The position numbers were made by a program, and so were the translations under genes. Below the pieces are notes generated by a model. The model was not told the origin of the DNA, ran no database searches, and saw only the letters and a list, made by a program, of their open reading frames with translations. This document shows, one piece after another, positions 38,182 through 46,205 of a stretch of DNA of 64,000 nt. Source of the stretch: Salinispora cortesiana (GTDB taxonomy: Bacteria; Actinomycetota; Actinomycetes; Mycobacteriales; Micromonosporaceae); NCBI RefSeq assembly GCF_000484695.1, contig NZ_AXVR01000001.1, forward strand, positions 62,001 to 126,000, written 5' to 3'. Each line of letters begins with the position of its first letter. Within the stretch, counting starts at the first letter, position 1.

Positions 38182-38859
38182 GTGCTCGTACTGGTGGTGG
38201 ACAGCTCGACCCCCGCGGTGATCGCCGCGCTGGTGGAGGTCACGGCGGCCGGCGTCGAGGTGCGGGCGCAGCGCTGCGCCGTTGACGCCCGAGCCCACGG
38301 CGAGCTGCTCGCCCCACAGGTTGACGCGGTGCTGGCCGACCTCGGTGTGCGCCCCTCCGCTCTCGGAGCGATCGTCGCCGGCCTCGGACCGGGCCCGTTC
38401 ACCGGGCTGCGGGTGGGGCTGGTCACCGCTGCCACGATGGGGCAGGCGCTCGGCGTGCCGACCTACGGGGTCTGTTCGCTGGACGCCGTCGGCTTCCCGG
38501 CCGCCGCTGGTGAGCCGGTCCTGGCGGCGACCGATGCGCGTCGCCGGGAGATCTACTGGGCGGTGTACGACGGGGCCGGCCAACGGATCGTTGGCCCCGA
38601 GGTCTCCGCTCCGGCGATCGCCGCCGCGCGCGCCCGTGACCTGGCGGTTGTCGCTGCGATCGGCGACGGCGCGCACCGGTACGCGGCGACGCTGGAGTTG
38701 CCGGTCGCCGACGAGCCCCGCTACCCGATGCCGGTGGCCCTGGCGCAGCTCGCGGCCGAGCGGATCGCCGCCGGTGCCCCCGGTGAGCCGCTCACCCCGC
38801 TCTACCTGCGACGCCCGGACGCGGTCGCGGCGGCAGGCCGCAAGCCGGTCCTGCCGTGA
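38182..38859 (+). CDS. tsaB: tRNA threonylcarbamoyladenosine biosynthesis protein TsaB
   Basis: The 225-residue ASKHA-fold paralogue of TsaD begins with LVLVVDSSTPAVIAAL and contains the AIVAGLGPGPFTGLRVGLVTAATMGQALG core typical of TsaB. It lacks the metal-binding histidines of TsaD and acts as its stabilising partner in the t6A complex. The stop overlaps the rimI start (GTGA). Confidence 0.96.
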   Translation: MLVLVVDSSTPAVIAALVEVTAAGVEVRAQRCAVDARAHGELLAPQVDAVLADLGVRPSALGAIVAGLGPGPFTGLRVGLVTAATMGQALGVPTYGVCSLDAVGFPAAAGEPVLAATDARRREIYWAVYDGAGQRIVGPEVSAPAIAAARARDLAVVAAIGDGAHRYAATLELPVADEPRYPMPVALAQLAAERIAAGAPGEPLTPLYLRRPDAVAAAGRKPVLP

Positions 38860-39359
38860 GCAGGGGAGCGAACCGCCGCGGCGAACCGGGTGGCGCCGGG
38901 AGCGGCCTCCAGCTGGAGCGGTTCCGCTGGTGGCACATTGCCGAGGTGCTGCCGATCGAGGCGGAGCTCTTCGGCGTCGAGCAGTGGTCGGCCGCCATGT
39001 TCTGGAACGAGCTCGCCAACGGGCACCACTACCTGGTGGCGACCGAGGGGGAAGTCCTGCTCGGCTACGCGGGGCTCACCGCTGTCGCTGGCGAGGAGGC
39101 GTGGGTGCAGAACATCGCCGTCCGCCGGTCGGCGCAGCGGCGGGGGGTCGGGCGGCTGCTGCTGGGCGCGTTGTTGGCCGAGGCGGCGCGGCTGCGGGTC
39201 CGCGGCACCCTGCTGGAGGTGGCCGCGGACAATGCCCCGGCGCAGAAGCTTTACGCGGCGCATGGCTTCGAGGCGATCGGGGTGCGGCGCGGGTACTACC
39301 AGCCGAGCAACACCGACGCGTTGGTCATGCGCCGGGACGAGGAGTTGACCGATGGCTGA
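38856..39359 (+). CDS. rimI: ribosomal-protein S18 alanine N-acetyltransferase RimI
   Basis: This 167-residue GNAT acetyltransferase has the acetyl-CoA loop [24 protein letters not shown] (RRGVGR, ~90-110), and the substrate-side [31 protein letters not shown] that marks the RimI group. A Gly/Arg-rich N-terminal extension of about 20 residues precedes the domain. Placement between tsaB and tsaD with 4- and 8-bp overlaps is the standard order. Confidence 0.93.
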   Translation: MSRGANRRGEPGGAGSGLQLERFRWWHIAEVLPIEAELFGVEQWSAAMFWNELANGHHYLVATEGEVLLGYAGLTAVAGEEAWVQNIAVRRSAQRRGVGRLLLGALLAEAARLRVRGTLLEVAADNAPAQKLYAAHGFEAIGVRRGYYQPSNTDALVMRRDEELTDG

Positions 39360-40410
39360 CGAACCCCTGGTCCTGGGGATCGAGACGTCCTGCGACGAGA
39401 CCGGGGTCGGTGTTGTCCGGGGGCACACGCTGCTCGCCGACGCGCTGGCCAGCAGCGTCGAGCAACATGCCCGGTTCGGCGGGGTGGTGCCGGAGGTGGC
39501 CAGCCGGGCCCACCTGGAGGCGATCGTCCCGACCATGGACCGGGCGTTGACGGAGGCGGGGGTGACGCTCGCCGACGTGGATGCGATCGCGGTAACCTCC
39601 GGTCCCGGTCTGGCTGGGGCGCTGCTGGTCGGGGTCGCCGCGGCCAAGGGCTACGCGGTCGCCGCCGACAAGCCAGTGTACGGCGTAAACCATTTGGCGG
39701 CCCACGTCGCGGTGGACACCCTGGAACACGGGCCGCTGCCCGAGCCGGCGATTGCCCTGCTGGTGTCGGGCGGGCACTCGTCGCTGCTGCTGGTTGACGA
39801 CCTGGCCCACGGTGTCACCCCGCTCGGTGCCACGATCGACGACGCGGCCGGCGAGGCGTTCGACAAGGTCGCCCGCCTCCTCGGGCTGGCCTTCCCAGGT
39901 GGCCCGTACATTGACCGAGAGGCCCGCGTCGGCGACCCGGCGGCCATCGCGTTTCCCCGGGGACTGACCGAGGCCAAGGACCTGGCGGCGCACCGTTACG
40001 ACTTCTCCTTCTCCGGCTTGAAGACCGCGGTGGCGCGTTGGGTGGAGCGTCGGCAGCGGGCCGGCGAGCCGATCCCGGTTGCCGATGTCGCGGCCTCCTT
40101 CCAGGAGGCGGTTTGCGACGTGCTGATCGGGAAGGCGCTGGATGCCTGCCGGTCGAGCGGGGTGCAGACCCTGGTGATTGGGGGCGGAGTGGCGGCCAAC
40201 TCACGGCTGCGGGCGATGGCCGAGCAACGCGCGGCGAAGTACGACATCCGGGTGCGAACGCCCCGCCCGAAGTTGTGTACGGACAACGGCGCGATGGTCG
40301 CCGCGCTCGGCTCACACCTGGTCGCCGCCGGTGTCGCGCCGAGCCGCCTGGACCTGCCCGCCGATTCGGCGATGCCACTGACGACAGTCAGTGTTACCGG
40401 GGAGGAGTAG
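39352..40410 (+). CDS. tsaD: tRNA N6-adenosine threonylcarbamoyltransferase TsaD
   Basis: This 352-residue catalytic subunit of t6A synthesis begins with [17 protein letters not shown]. The metal-binding histidines lie in ASRAHLEAI and [11 protein letters not shown], and the ATP-site segments [30 protein letters not shown] and [13 protein letters not shown] are intact. The ATG overlaps the rimI end by 8 bp. Confidence 0.97.
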   Translation: MADEPLVLGIETSCDETGVGVVRGHTLLADALASSVEQHARFGGVVPEVASRAHLEAIVPTMDRALTEAGVTLADVDAIAVTSGPGLAGALLVGVAAAKGYAVAADKPVYGVNHLAAHVAVDTLEHGPLPEPAIALLVSGGHSSLLLVDDLAHGVTPLGATIDDAAGEAFDKVARLLGLAFPGGPYIDREARVGDPAAIAFPRGLTEAKDLAAHRYDFSFSGLKTAVARWVERRQRAGEPIPVADVAASFQEAVCDVLIGKALDACRSSGVQTLVIGGGVAANSRLRAMAEQRAAKYDIRVRTPRPKLCTDNGAMVAALGSHLVAAGVAPSRLDLPADSAMPLTTVSVTGEE

Positions 40411-40412
40411 AC

Positions 40413-40667
40413 ATGATCGTGCGGATGTGGGAGGTACGGGCCGAGCCGTACGGGATGGCCGACCTGATCACCTGGGTGTGCGAGACCGCCCTGCCGGAGT
40501 TTGAACACGACCCGTTGCACGTCTCGAGCGAGGTCTTCTCCTCCACCGACCACCGGGTCGTGGTGATCTCGAAGTGGCGGGGCAACCCCCGTCCCCTGCC
40601 CGACCCGCCGGTGACCCTGCTCGCGCGTCCCCCGTACTCCTGGGACTTTACGCCGGTCGATCGCTGA
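40413..40667 (+). CDS. small protein of unknown function, possible dimeric alpha-beta-barrel fold
   Basis: This 84-residue protein starts 3 bp after tsaD with GGGGAGGAG as ribosome site, so it is probably the last gene of the tsaB operon. Its pattern (MIVRMWEVRAEP strand, a helix through DLITWVCETALPEFE, then SSTDHRVVVISKWRG strands) resembles ferredoxin-like antibiotic-biosynthesis-monooxygenase folds, but no active-site signature is visible. Function unknown. Confidence 0.75.
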   Translation: MIVRMWEVRAEPYGMADLITWVCETALPEFEHDPLHVSSEVFSSTDHRVVVISKWRGNPRPLPDPPVTLLARPPYSWDFTPVDR

Positions 40668-40700
40668 CCCGGCGTCGATCAGTTCACCCCAGGACGGGGC

Positions 40701-41882
40701 TCAGCTGACGTCGAGCGGGTCGGCGAGGAGCCGTTCGAAGGCGAGCTCGGCCGCGCCGATCAGGGCGGCGTCGTCGCCGAGCTTGGGTGTGCGCAGCCGG
40801 ACGTGTTCCACACAGGCGGGCAGTGCGCTGGCGTTGAGCCGGCTACGCACCTGGGCGGCGGCGGCCAGGTAGAGGTCCCGCATGGCACCGCCGAAGATGA
40901 CCAACTCCGGGTTGAAGATGTTGACCAGGTTGGCCACGCCGAAGCCGAGCCAGTCTCCGGCGGTGCGGACCGCGGTCTGGGCGCGGGCGTCGCCCCGGTC
41001 GGCGGCGTCGAAGACGGCCAGCACCGCGTCTCGGCCCTGGGTGTCGGAGCGGCCGGCGGCCTGCAGCAGACCGTGTTCGCCGATCTCGGTCTCCCAGCAG
41101 CCGCGCGACCCACACTCGCAGCGGGTGCCGTCTCGTCGGACCACCATGTGCCCGACTTCGCCGCCGTAGCCGCCGTGTCCGGTCAGCCGACGCCCGCCGG
41201 TGATGATGCCGGCGCCGACGCCGACATCGCCGTACAGGTAGATCAGGTTGTCGCAGCCGGTGGCGGCGCCGCGGGTGTGTTCGGCGAAGGCCGCCACGTC
41301 GGCGACGTTGCCGACGACGACTGGAACGTCCGGCCCCAGCTCCGCACCGATCGCCGCACCGATCGGCTCGTCCACCCAGCCCATCGTGGGGCCGAGCCGG
41401 ACCAGTCCGTCGGCTCGACGGACCAGACCGCAGACGGCGACGCCCGCGCCGACGCAGATCGCGTCGGCGGGGACGGACTGTTGCATCTCCCGCGCCGCCC
41501 GGGCCAGCAACGGCGCGGCTTCGGCGGCGGTGATGCCGCGCGGACGCGCCAGTTCCCGACGGTCGAGCACCCCGCCGCCGAGACCGACCCGCGCGGCTCG
41601 CAGCCGGTCCACCTCGATGCTGTACGCGTAGGCGTGCACCCGGGCCGACTCGGGCCGGACGACCAGCGACGGTCGCCCGGCCCGGCCGGTTTCCTTCGGC
41701 GCCCCCTCGCTCACCAGGCCGGCCGCGGCGAGGTCGGTGGTGAGTGCGCCGATGGTGCTGCGGTTCAGCCCCAGCGTGGTGGTCAGCTCGGCCCGGGACG
41801 TTGCCCCGTGCATGTGGACGTACCGCAGTAACGCTCCGAGGTTCTGCCGACGGATCTCGTCCTGGCTCGGTCCTGCGCGCAT
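40701..41882 (-). CDS. ROK-family transcriptional regulator
   Basis: This 393-residue protein has an N-terminal helix-turn-helix (NLGALLRYVHMHGATSRAELTTTLGLNRSTIGALTTDLAAAGLV, ~10-60) and a ROK sugar-kinase-like domain. The ROK zinc motif is intact (HMVVRRDGTRCECGSRGCWE), as are the DVGVGAGIITGGRRLTGHGGYGGEVGH and IFNPELVIFGGA segments. I chose the ATG at 41882, which has GAGGAG 11 bp upstream. It is 64 bp downstream of the sugar-permease gene on the same strand and most likely controls that importer in response to a sugar. Confidence 0.9.
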   Translation of the reverse strand: MRAGPSQDEIRRQNLGALLRYVHMHGATSRAELTTTLGLNRSTIGALTTDLAAAGLVSEGAPKETGRAGRPSLVVRPESARVHAYAYSIEVDRLRAARVGLGGGVLDRRELARPRGITAAEAAPLLARAAREMQQSVPADAICVGAGVAVCGLVRRADGLVRLGPTMGWVDEPIGAAIGAELGPDVPVVVGNVADVAAFAEHTRGAATGCDNLIYLYGDVGVGAGIITGGRRLTGHGGYGGEVGHMVVRRDGTRCECGSRGCWETEIGEHGLLQAAGRSDTQGRDAVLAVFDAADRGDARAQTAVRTAGDWLGFGVANLVNIFNPELVIFGGAMRDLYLAAAAQVRSRLNASALPACVEHVRLRTPKLGDDAALIGAAELAFERLLADPLDVS

Positions 41883-41946
41883 CGCGGCGTACTGCTCCTC
41901 AGTGCGGTGGCGGGGCGGCGTCGGTGGCCTGGTCGGGCCGGCCCGG

Positions 41947-43209
41947 TCAACGGCCGCCGCTGGCGGCGGCCCGGCGCCGGGACAGCGCGTCCACACTGGC
42001 GGCGAGGAGTAGGACCACGCCGGTTACCACGTACTTGACCCCTGAGCTGTAGCCCATCAGACCCATCCCATTGTCGATCACCGCGACGACCGCACCGCCG
42101 AGCACCGCGTCGAGGACCCGGCCCTTGCCGCCGAAGAGGCTGGTGCCACCGATCACCGCCGCACCGACGGCGTAGAGCAGTACGTTACTGCCACCGGTGT
42201 TCGGGTCGACCGAGTTGGCCCGGCTGGCGGCGACGATGCCGCCGATCGCGGCCATCGCGGAGCAGATGACGAAGACGGAGATGCGGATCCGGTCGACGTT
42301 GATGCCGGCCCGGCGGGCCGCTTCCTTGTTGCCACCGACCGCGTAGATGTGCCGGCCGTAGCTGGTGCGCTGCAGTACGAAGGTCCCGGTGATCAGCAGT
42401 ACCGCGATCAGCGGCACCACGATCGGTACCCCCTTGAGTGAATTGATCAGGACGTTGAAGCTGCGTTCCTGGTTGAGGAGGTAGACCGTCGCGCCGAGTA
42501 CGGTGGCCAGTCCGACGACCCGGGCGAGGACCACGGTGAGCGGGTCGGTGACCAGGCCCCGGGCCGCGCGGGTGCGGTACCGCATCGCCTGGACCGCGGC
42601 GTAGCCAGCGACGGCGAGCCCGGCCAGGGCCCAGCCGAGAGCCGGTGGCAGGTTGCGGTTCGCGATCGCCACCAGCACCGGGTCGCGGACCGAGATGTTC
42701 CTGCCCTCCTCCATCAGCAGCAGCACGATGCCTTGGAAGGCGAGGAAACCGGCGAGGGTGACCACGAAGGATGGAATGCCGATCTTGGCGACCAGCATCC
42801 CGAGCATGCTGCCGATCAACACTCCGGTGAGGACAGCGGCGAGCACCGCGACGTACCACGGGTAACCCAGGACGGTGACCACGTTGGCTAGCACCGCGGC
42901 ACAGACTCCGCTGGCGAAGCCGGCGGAGAGATCGATCTCGCCGAGCAGCAGGACGAAGACCAGCCCCATGGCGATTAGCGTGACCGCTGCCCCCTGGGTG
43001 AACAGGTTGGCGAAGTTGGCGGCGGTGAGGAATGACGGCCGCATGATCGAGAAGACGGTGCAGAGCACGATCAGGCCGAGGACGGCGGGCAGGGCACCGA
43101 TGTCCCCGCCGCGCACCCGGCTGAGGTAGCCGCGCACGTGGCTGGTGAGGGTGGGCACGGCGACGGGGGTGGCCACGGATTCCTGGTCGGGGAGGGCGGT
43201 GCTGGTCAT
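41947..43209 (-). CDS. sugar ABC transporter permease, XylH-like
   Basis: This 420-residue permease of the ribose/xylose type has about ten hydrophobic segments. Conserved parts are MGLVFVLLLGEIDLSAGFASG, GIPSFVVTLAGFLAFQGI and VGGNKEAARRAGINVDRIRISVFVICSAMAAIGGIV (the cytoplasmic coupling loop). The length and the LLLMEEGRNISV insertion are like XylH rather than RbsC. The ATG overlaps the ATPase stop by 4 bp. Substrate probably a pentose; I give no symbol because specificity is not proven. Confidence 0.92.
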   Translation of the reverse strand: MTSTALPDQESVATPVAVPTLTSHVRGYLSRVRGGDIGALPAVLGLIVLCTVFSIMRPSFLTAANFANLFTQGAAVTLIAMGLVFVLLLGEIDLSAGFASGVCAAVLANVVTVLGYPWYVAVLAAVLTGVLIGSMLGMLVAKIGIPSFVVTLAGFLAFQGIVLLLMEEGRNISVRDPVLVAIANRNLPPALGWALAGLAVAGYAAVQAMRYRTRAARGLVTDPLTVVLARVVGLATVLGATVYLLNQERSFNVLINSLKGVPIVVPLIAVLLITGTFVLQRTSYGRHIYAVGGNKEAARRAGINVDRIRISVFVICSAMAAIGGIVAASRANSVDPNTGGSNVLLYAVGAAVIGGTSLFGGKGRVLDAVLGGAVVAVIDNGMGLMGYSSGVKYVVTGVVLLLAASVDALSRRRAAASGGR

Positions 43210-44021
43210 CGGGCGGCTCCCGGGGCGGCGGCGGGCTCCCCGCCGGTGTCGTTCGATCCGTTGCCCGCGCTGAGCCCGAGCGCACCGGAGCGGCCGGCGG
43301 TGATCAGCTCAACGATCTGGGCGTGGGTGATGTCGGTGGTCTTCACCTGGGCGACCATCTGGCCCAGGTAGAGCGCGGCGATCCGGTCGGAGACGGCGAA
43401 GACATCGTTCATGTTGTGGGAGATGAGCACGACCGCGAGGCCGTTGTCGGCCAGCCGGCGAACCAGTTCGAGCACCTGTGCGGTCTGCGCGACCCCGAGC
43501 GCGGCGGTCGGCTCGTCCAGGATGACGACCTTGCTGTTCCAAAGCACCGCCTTGGCGATCGCCACGGTCTGCCGTTGGCCTCCGGAGAGGCTGGAAACCT
43601 GCTGGCGGAGCGACTTGACGGTGCGGACGGAGAGCCCGGCGAGCGTGTCCGCGGCCATCTGCTCCATGGTTGGCTCGTCGAGTACCAGGCCGTGCCGCTT
43701 TTCCCGGCCGAGGAACATGTTCTGCACGATGTCGAGGTTGTCGCAGAGCGCGAGGTCCTGGTAGACGACCTCGATGCCGAGTGCGGCGGCGTCGCGGGGG
43801 TTGTGGATGCTCGCCGGGCGTCCGTTGAAGAGGAACTCGCCGGCGTCGGTCGGGTAGATGCCGCTGATGCACTTGACCAGGGTGGACTTGCCGGCGCCGT
43901 TGTCGCCGACCAGTGCGGTCACCTGCCCGGGGAAGGCGGAGAAAGCGACATCACGCAGGACCTGGACGGGACCGAAGCTCTTGTCGATCCCGCGCAACTC
44001 CAGCAGGGGGGTCGCGGACAC
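43206..44021 (-). CDS. sugar ABC transporter ATP-binding protein (single nucleotide-binding domain)
   Basis: The 271-residue ATPase has Walker A GDNGAGKSTLVK, the signature LSSLSGGQRQTVAI..., Walker B VVILDEPTAALG and the switch histidine in VLISHNMND. It contains only one ATPase domain, whereas XylG/RbsA-type partners usually have two in tandem; it resembles the FrcA-type single-domain relatives. The C-terminal ~20 residues are low-complexity. The start is GTG at 44021 with AAGGAG upstream. Confidence 0.92.
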   Translation of the reverse strand: MSATPLLELRGIDKSFGPVQVLRDVAFSAFPGQVTALVGDNGAGKSTLVKCISGIYPTDAGEFLFNGRPASIHNPRDAAALGIEVVYQDLALCDNLDIVQNMFLGREKRHGLVLDEPTMEQMAADTLAGLSVRTVKSLRQQVSSLSGGQRQTVAIAKAVLWNSKVVILDEPTAALGVAQTAQVLELVRRLADNGLAVVLISHNMNDVFAVSDRIAALYLGQMVAQVKTTDITHAQIVELITAGRSGALGLSAGNGSNDTGGEPAAAPGAAR

Positions 44022-44075
44022 GGGGACTCCTTAACACACGTGAGGGGAGATCGTCGTACCACCGGATCCGGCGAC

Positions 44076-44113
44076 ACGTCGCCCGGCACGGGGTGGCCCG
44101 TGCCGGGCGACGT
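44076..44113 (-). terminator. 17-bp intercistronic stem-loop between binding protein and ATPase genes
   Basis: An uninterrupted 17-bp inverted repeat (44076-44092 and 44097-44113) with a GTGG loop lies in the 106-bp gap after the binding-protein gene. In ABC sugar operons such stems act as partial terminators or 3'-end stabilisers and let the binding protein be made in excess. Confidence 0.7.
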
Positions 44114-44127
44114 CGCCACGGCGGAGG

Positions 44128-45219
44128 TCAGCTGATGCCGGCGCTCGCGCAGAGTTCGGCGTACGCCTCGGTGCAGACCTCGTCCTTGGTCACGAAGCCG
44201 TCGGCGATGACGTCCTTGACGTTCTCCTTGTAGATCGCCTGGGGGGTGAGCAGCACGGCGGGCACATCCCGGCCGCTCTCCGGGTCCTTGACGGTCTGGC
44301 CGGTCTCCTTCCGCTCCCCCTTGGCCAGCGAGATGGCCAGTTCGGCGGCGGCGGCCGCCTCTTGCTTGATCGCCTTGTAGACCGTCATGCACTGGTCGCC
44401 GGCGAGGATGTTCTGTAGGCCCTGCGGGGTGGCGTCCTGGCCGGTGACCGGGACCTTGCCGTTGAGCTTGTTCTTCTTCAGCACCGAGATGGCGGCGTTG
44501 CCGAGCCCGTCGTTCGCTGCGAGCACCCCGTCGATCTTGCCGCCGGACTTGGTGAGCTGCTGCTCGAAGATGGTGGCGGCCTGCGCGTTATCCCAGTCCG
44601 GTACGGAGTCGTCCGCAACCTGCTGGTACTCCCCGGCGTCGAACTTCGGCTTGAGGACCGAGTCGTAGCCGTTCTTGAACAGGGTGGCGTTGTTGTCGGT
44701 CGGCGCGCCGTTCAGGTACACGATCGACGGGTTCTGCACGCCGCCGTCGGTGAGGCACTTGACGAGGCCCTCGCCCTGGAGCTTGCCGACGGCCTCGTTG
44801 TCGAAGCTGACGTAGTACTCCGCCGAACCGCCGAGGGTCAGGCGGTCGTAGTCGATGGTGGCGACCCCCTGCGACTTGGCCTTGTCGAGAACGGCCTTAC
44901 CGGTGCCGGAGTCCAGGTTGACGATCATCAGGGCGGTGACCCCCTGGGTGATCATCTGGTCGGCGATGGTCTGGAACTGGGTCTTGTCACCCTGCGCGTT
45001 CTGGATGTCGGCCTCGACGCCGGCCTCCTTGAAGGCCTCCTCAAGAAACTTGCGGTCCGCGCCCTCCCAGCGGGCGGAGGACTTGCTGTCCGGGAGGATC
45101 ACGCCGACCTTGGGGGTCTTGCCGGCCGACTCCTCGTCGGCGGAGTTGTCGCCACAGGCCGCCATGCTGCCGGTGGCCAGGAGGCCGGCGGCGGCAGCGG
45201 CGAGGAAGCCCTTGCGCAT
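44128..45219 (-). CDS. sugar ABC transporter substrate-binding lipoprotein, XylF-like
   Basis: This 363-residue protein has a lipoprotein signal (MRKGFLAAAAAGLLATGSMAAC, lipobox Cys22) and a periplasmic-binding type I fold: KVGVILPDSKSSARWEGADRKFLEEAF, ALMIVNLDSGTGKAVLDKAKSQGVATIDYDRL, and LAANDGLGNAAISVLKKNKLNGKVPVTGQDATPQGLQNIL. These match D-xylose-binding proteins most closely. I set the start at the ATG 45219, with GGAAAGGACC upstream. It is the promoter-proximal gene of the four-gene importer/ROK operon. Confidence 0.92.
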   Translation of the reverse strand: MRKGFLAAAAAGLLATGSMAACGDNSADEESAGKTPKVGVILPDSKSSARWEGADRKFLEEAFKEAGVEADIQNAQGDKTQFQTIADQMITQGVTALMIVNLDSGTGKAVLDKAKSQGVATIDYDRLTLGGSAEYYVSFDNEAVGKLQGEGLVKCLTDGGVQNPSIVYLNGAPTDNNATLFKNGYDSVLKPKFDAGEYQQVADDSVPDWDNAQAATIFEQQLTKSGGKIDGVLAANDGLGNAAISVLKKNKLNGKVPVTGQDATPQGLQNILAGDQCMTVYKAIKQEAAAAAELAISLAKGERKETGQTVKDPESGRDVPAVLLTPQAIYKENVKDVIADGFVTKDEVCTEAYAELCASAGIS

Positions 45220-45529
45220 CTGCAGGGTCCTTTCCAGATGGGGGATTGGGGGATGGTTTGTTGTGCCCGGCAACGTATTCCGCGATCCCCGAACGGCACA
45301 AGAGTGGCGAGGTCATGAGTTTGTTGCCGGCAGTAACAATTCGGCAACGTCGTGGTCTTCGGGTTCTGGCGGGCCCGGTCCGCCGCGTCCTTGCCCGGTG
45401 CTGGCATCGCACGTGGCCACCGTCCACTGTCAGCCGCACTGGTCCCGCCGGGGCGGATTCAGCTCCGTGGAGCGCGACCGGCCTGCTGGTCGCTGCTCGA
45501 CCTGCTGCCACCCCGCCGGTTGGCTCCGG
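45220..45529 (-). promoter_or_regulatory. 310-bp upstream region of the sugar operon with three CGGCAAC elements
   Basis: No gene is supported here. A minus-strand promoter candidate is TTGTGC (45296-45301), 18-bp spacer, TACGTT (45272-45277). The heptamer CGGCAAC occurs at 45268-45274 and 45342-45348 and inverted at 45323-45329. The first copy touches the -10 and the other two form an inverted pair with a 12-bp gap, an arrangement expected for a repressor operator, perhaps for the ROK protein. Confidence 0.45.
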
Positions 45530-46120
45530 TCACTCCGGGTGCTCGCGCCCCAGAATCGCCTCGACGCCGGCGGTGTAGACCTCGGCCGGCACCGCCTCGG
45601 GGTCCAGTAGACGTTGGAGGCCTACTCCGATGTCGAGCGCCAGGAGCAGGGTGGCCAGCTGGTCGGCGGGGAGGGGGAGGTCGGCGCCGGTCAGGGTGGC
45701 GGCGTCCTGGGCGTTGGCTTGGCGGGCGGTCCGGAACCACTGGGCCAGGAGCGCCCGCGCGGGTTCGTTGCGCATGCCGTGGAGCCAGAACTCGATGAGC
45801 GCCAGCGCGAAGCGGCGCGACTCGTCCCTGTCCACATTGGACTCGTAGCTGTCGCCGAGGCGCGCCGCCCAGGTGGCCAGGGACTGAATCGGGAGCGGTT
45901 CTTCGTGGCTGCCGACCCTGCGCTCCAGGATCGCCGCGATGAGGTCGTTCTTGCTGCTGAAGTTCGCGTAGATGGCGCCCTTGGTGAGGCCGACGGAGGC
46001 GGCGATCTCATCCAGTGAGGTCTGGTGAATTCCGCGGTCGCCGAATCGGGCCTCCGCGGCGTCCAGTAGGCGGGCCCGAGTGAGCTCCTGTCGCTGCGCA
46101 CGGGTGAGTCGCTCCGCCAT
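45530..46120 (-). CDS. TetR-family repressor
   Basis: This 196-residue regulator has an N-terminal TetR helix-turn-helix (RARLLDAAEARFGDRGIHQTSLDEIAASVGLTKGAIYANFSSKNDLIAAIL, ~14-65). The C-terminal ligand-binding half is divergent, as usual. It is divergent from an ABC-2 exporter across 85 bp that contain two palindromes, so it most likely represses the exporter and itself. A TAGGTT 8 bp before the ATG suggests a leaderless transcript. Confidence 0.92.
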   Translation of the reverse strand: MAERLTRAQRQELTRARLLDAAEARFGDRGIHQTSLDEIAASVGLTKGAIYANFSSKNDLIAAILERRVGSHEEPLPIQSLATWAARLGDSYESNVDRDESRRFALALIEFWLHGMRNEPARALLAQWFRTARQANAQDAATLTGADLPLPADQLATLLLALDIGVGLQRLLDPEAVPAEVYTAGVEAILGREHPE

Positions 46121-46139
46121 GGGTACCGAACCTACCCCA

Positions 46140-46169
46140 TTGACATACGACCGAGTACTTGCATACCGT
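46140..46169 (+). promoter_or_regulatory. promoter for the ABC-2 exporter
   Basis: A perfect TTGACA -35 (46140-46145) is followed after 18 bp by TACCGT (46164-46169). A second candidate, TTGCAT (46159) with TACTAG 17 bp later, overlaps it. The -10 lies inside the proposed TetR operator. Confidence 0.55.
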
Positions 46170-46194
46170 TCGGTATCCAGATACTAGCTGGTAT
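46163..46194. promoter_or_regulatory. two TetR-type operator palindromes
   Basis: ATACCGTTCGGTAT (46163-46176) is a perfect palindrome; ATACTAGCTGGTAT (46181-46194) shares the outer ATAC/GTAT arms. They are 18 bp apart start to start, overlap the exporter promoter, and lie between the divergent TetR and exporter genes. Confidence 0.6.
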
Positions 46195-46205
46195 TCGAAG
46201 TCCTC

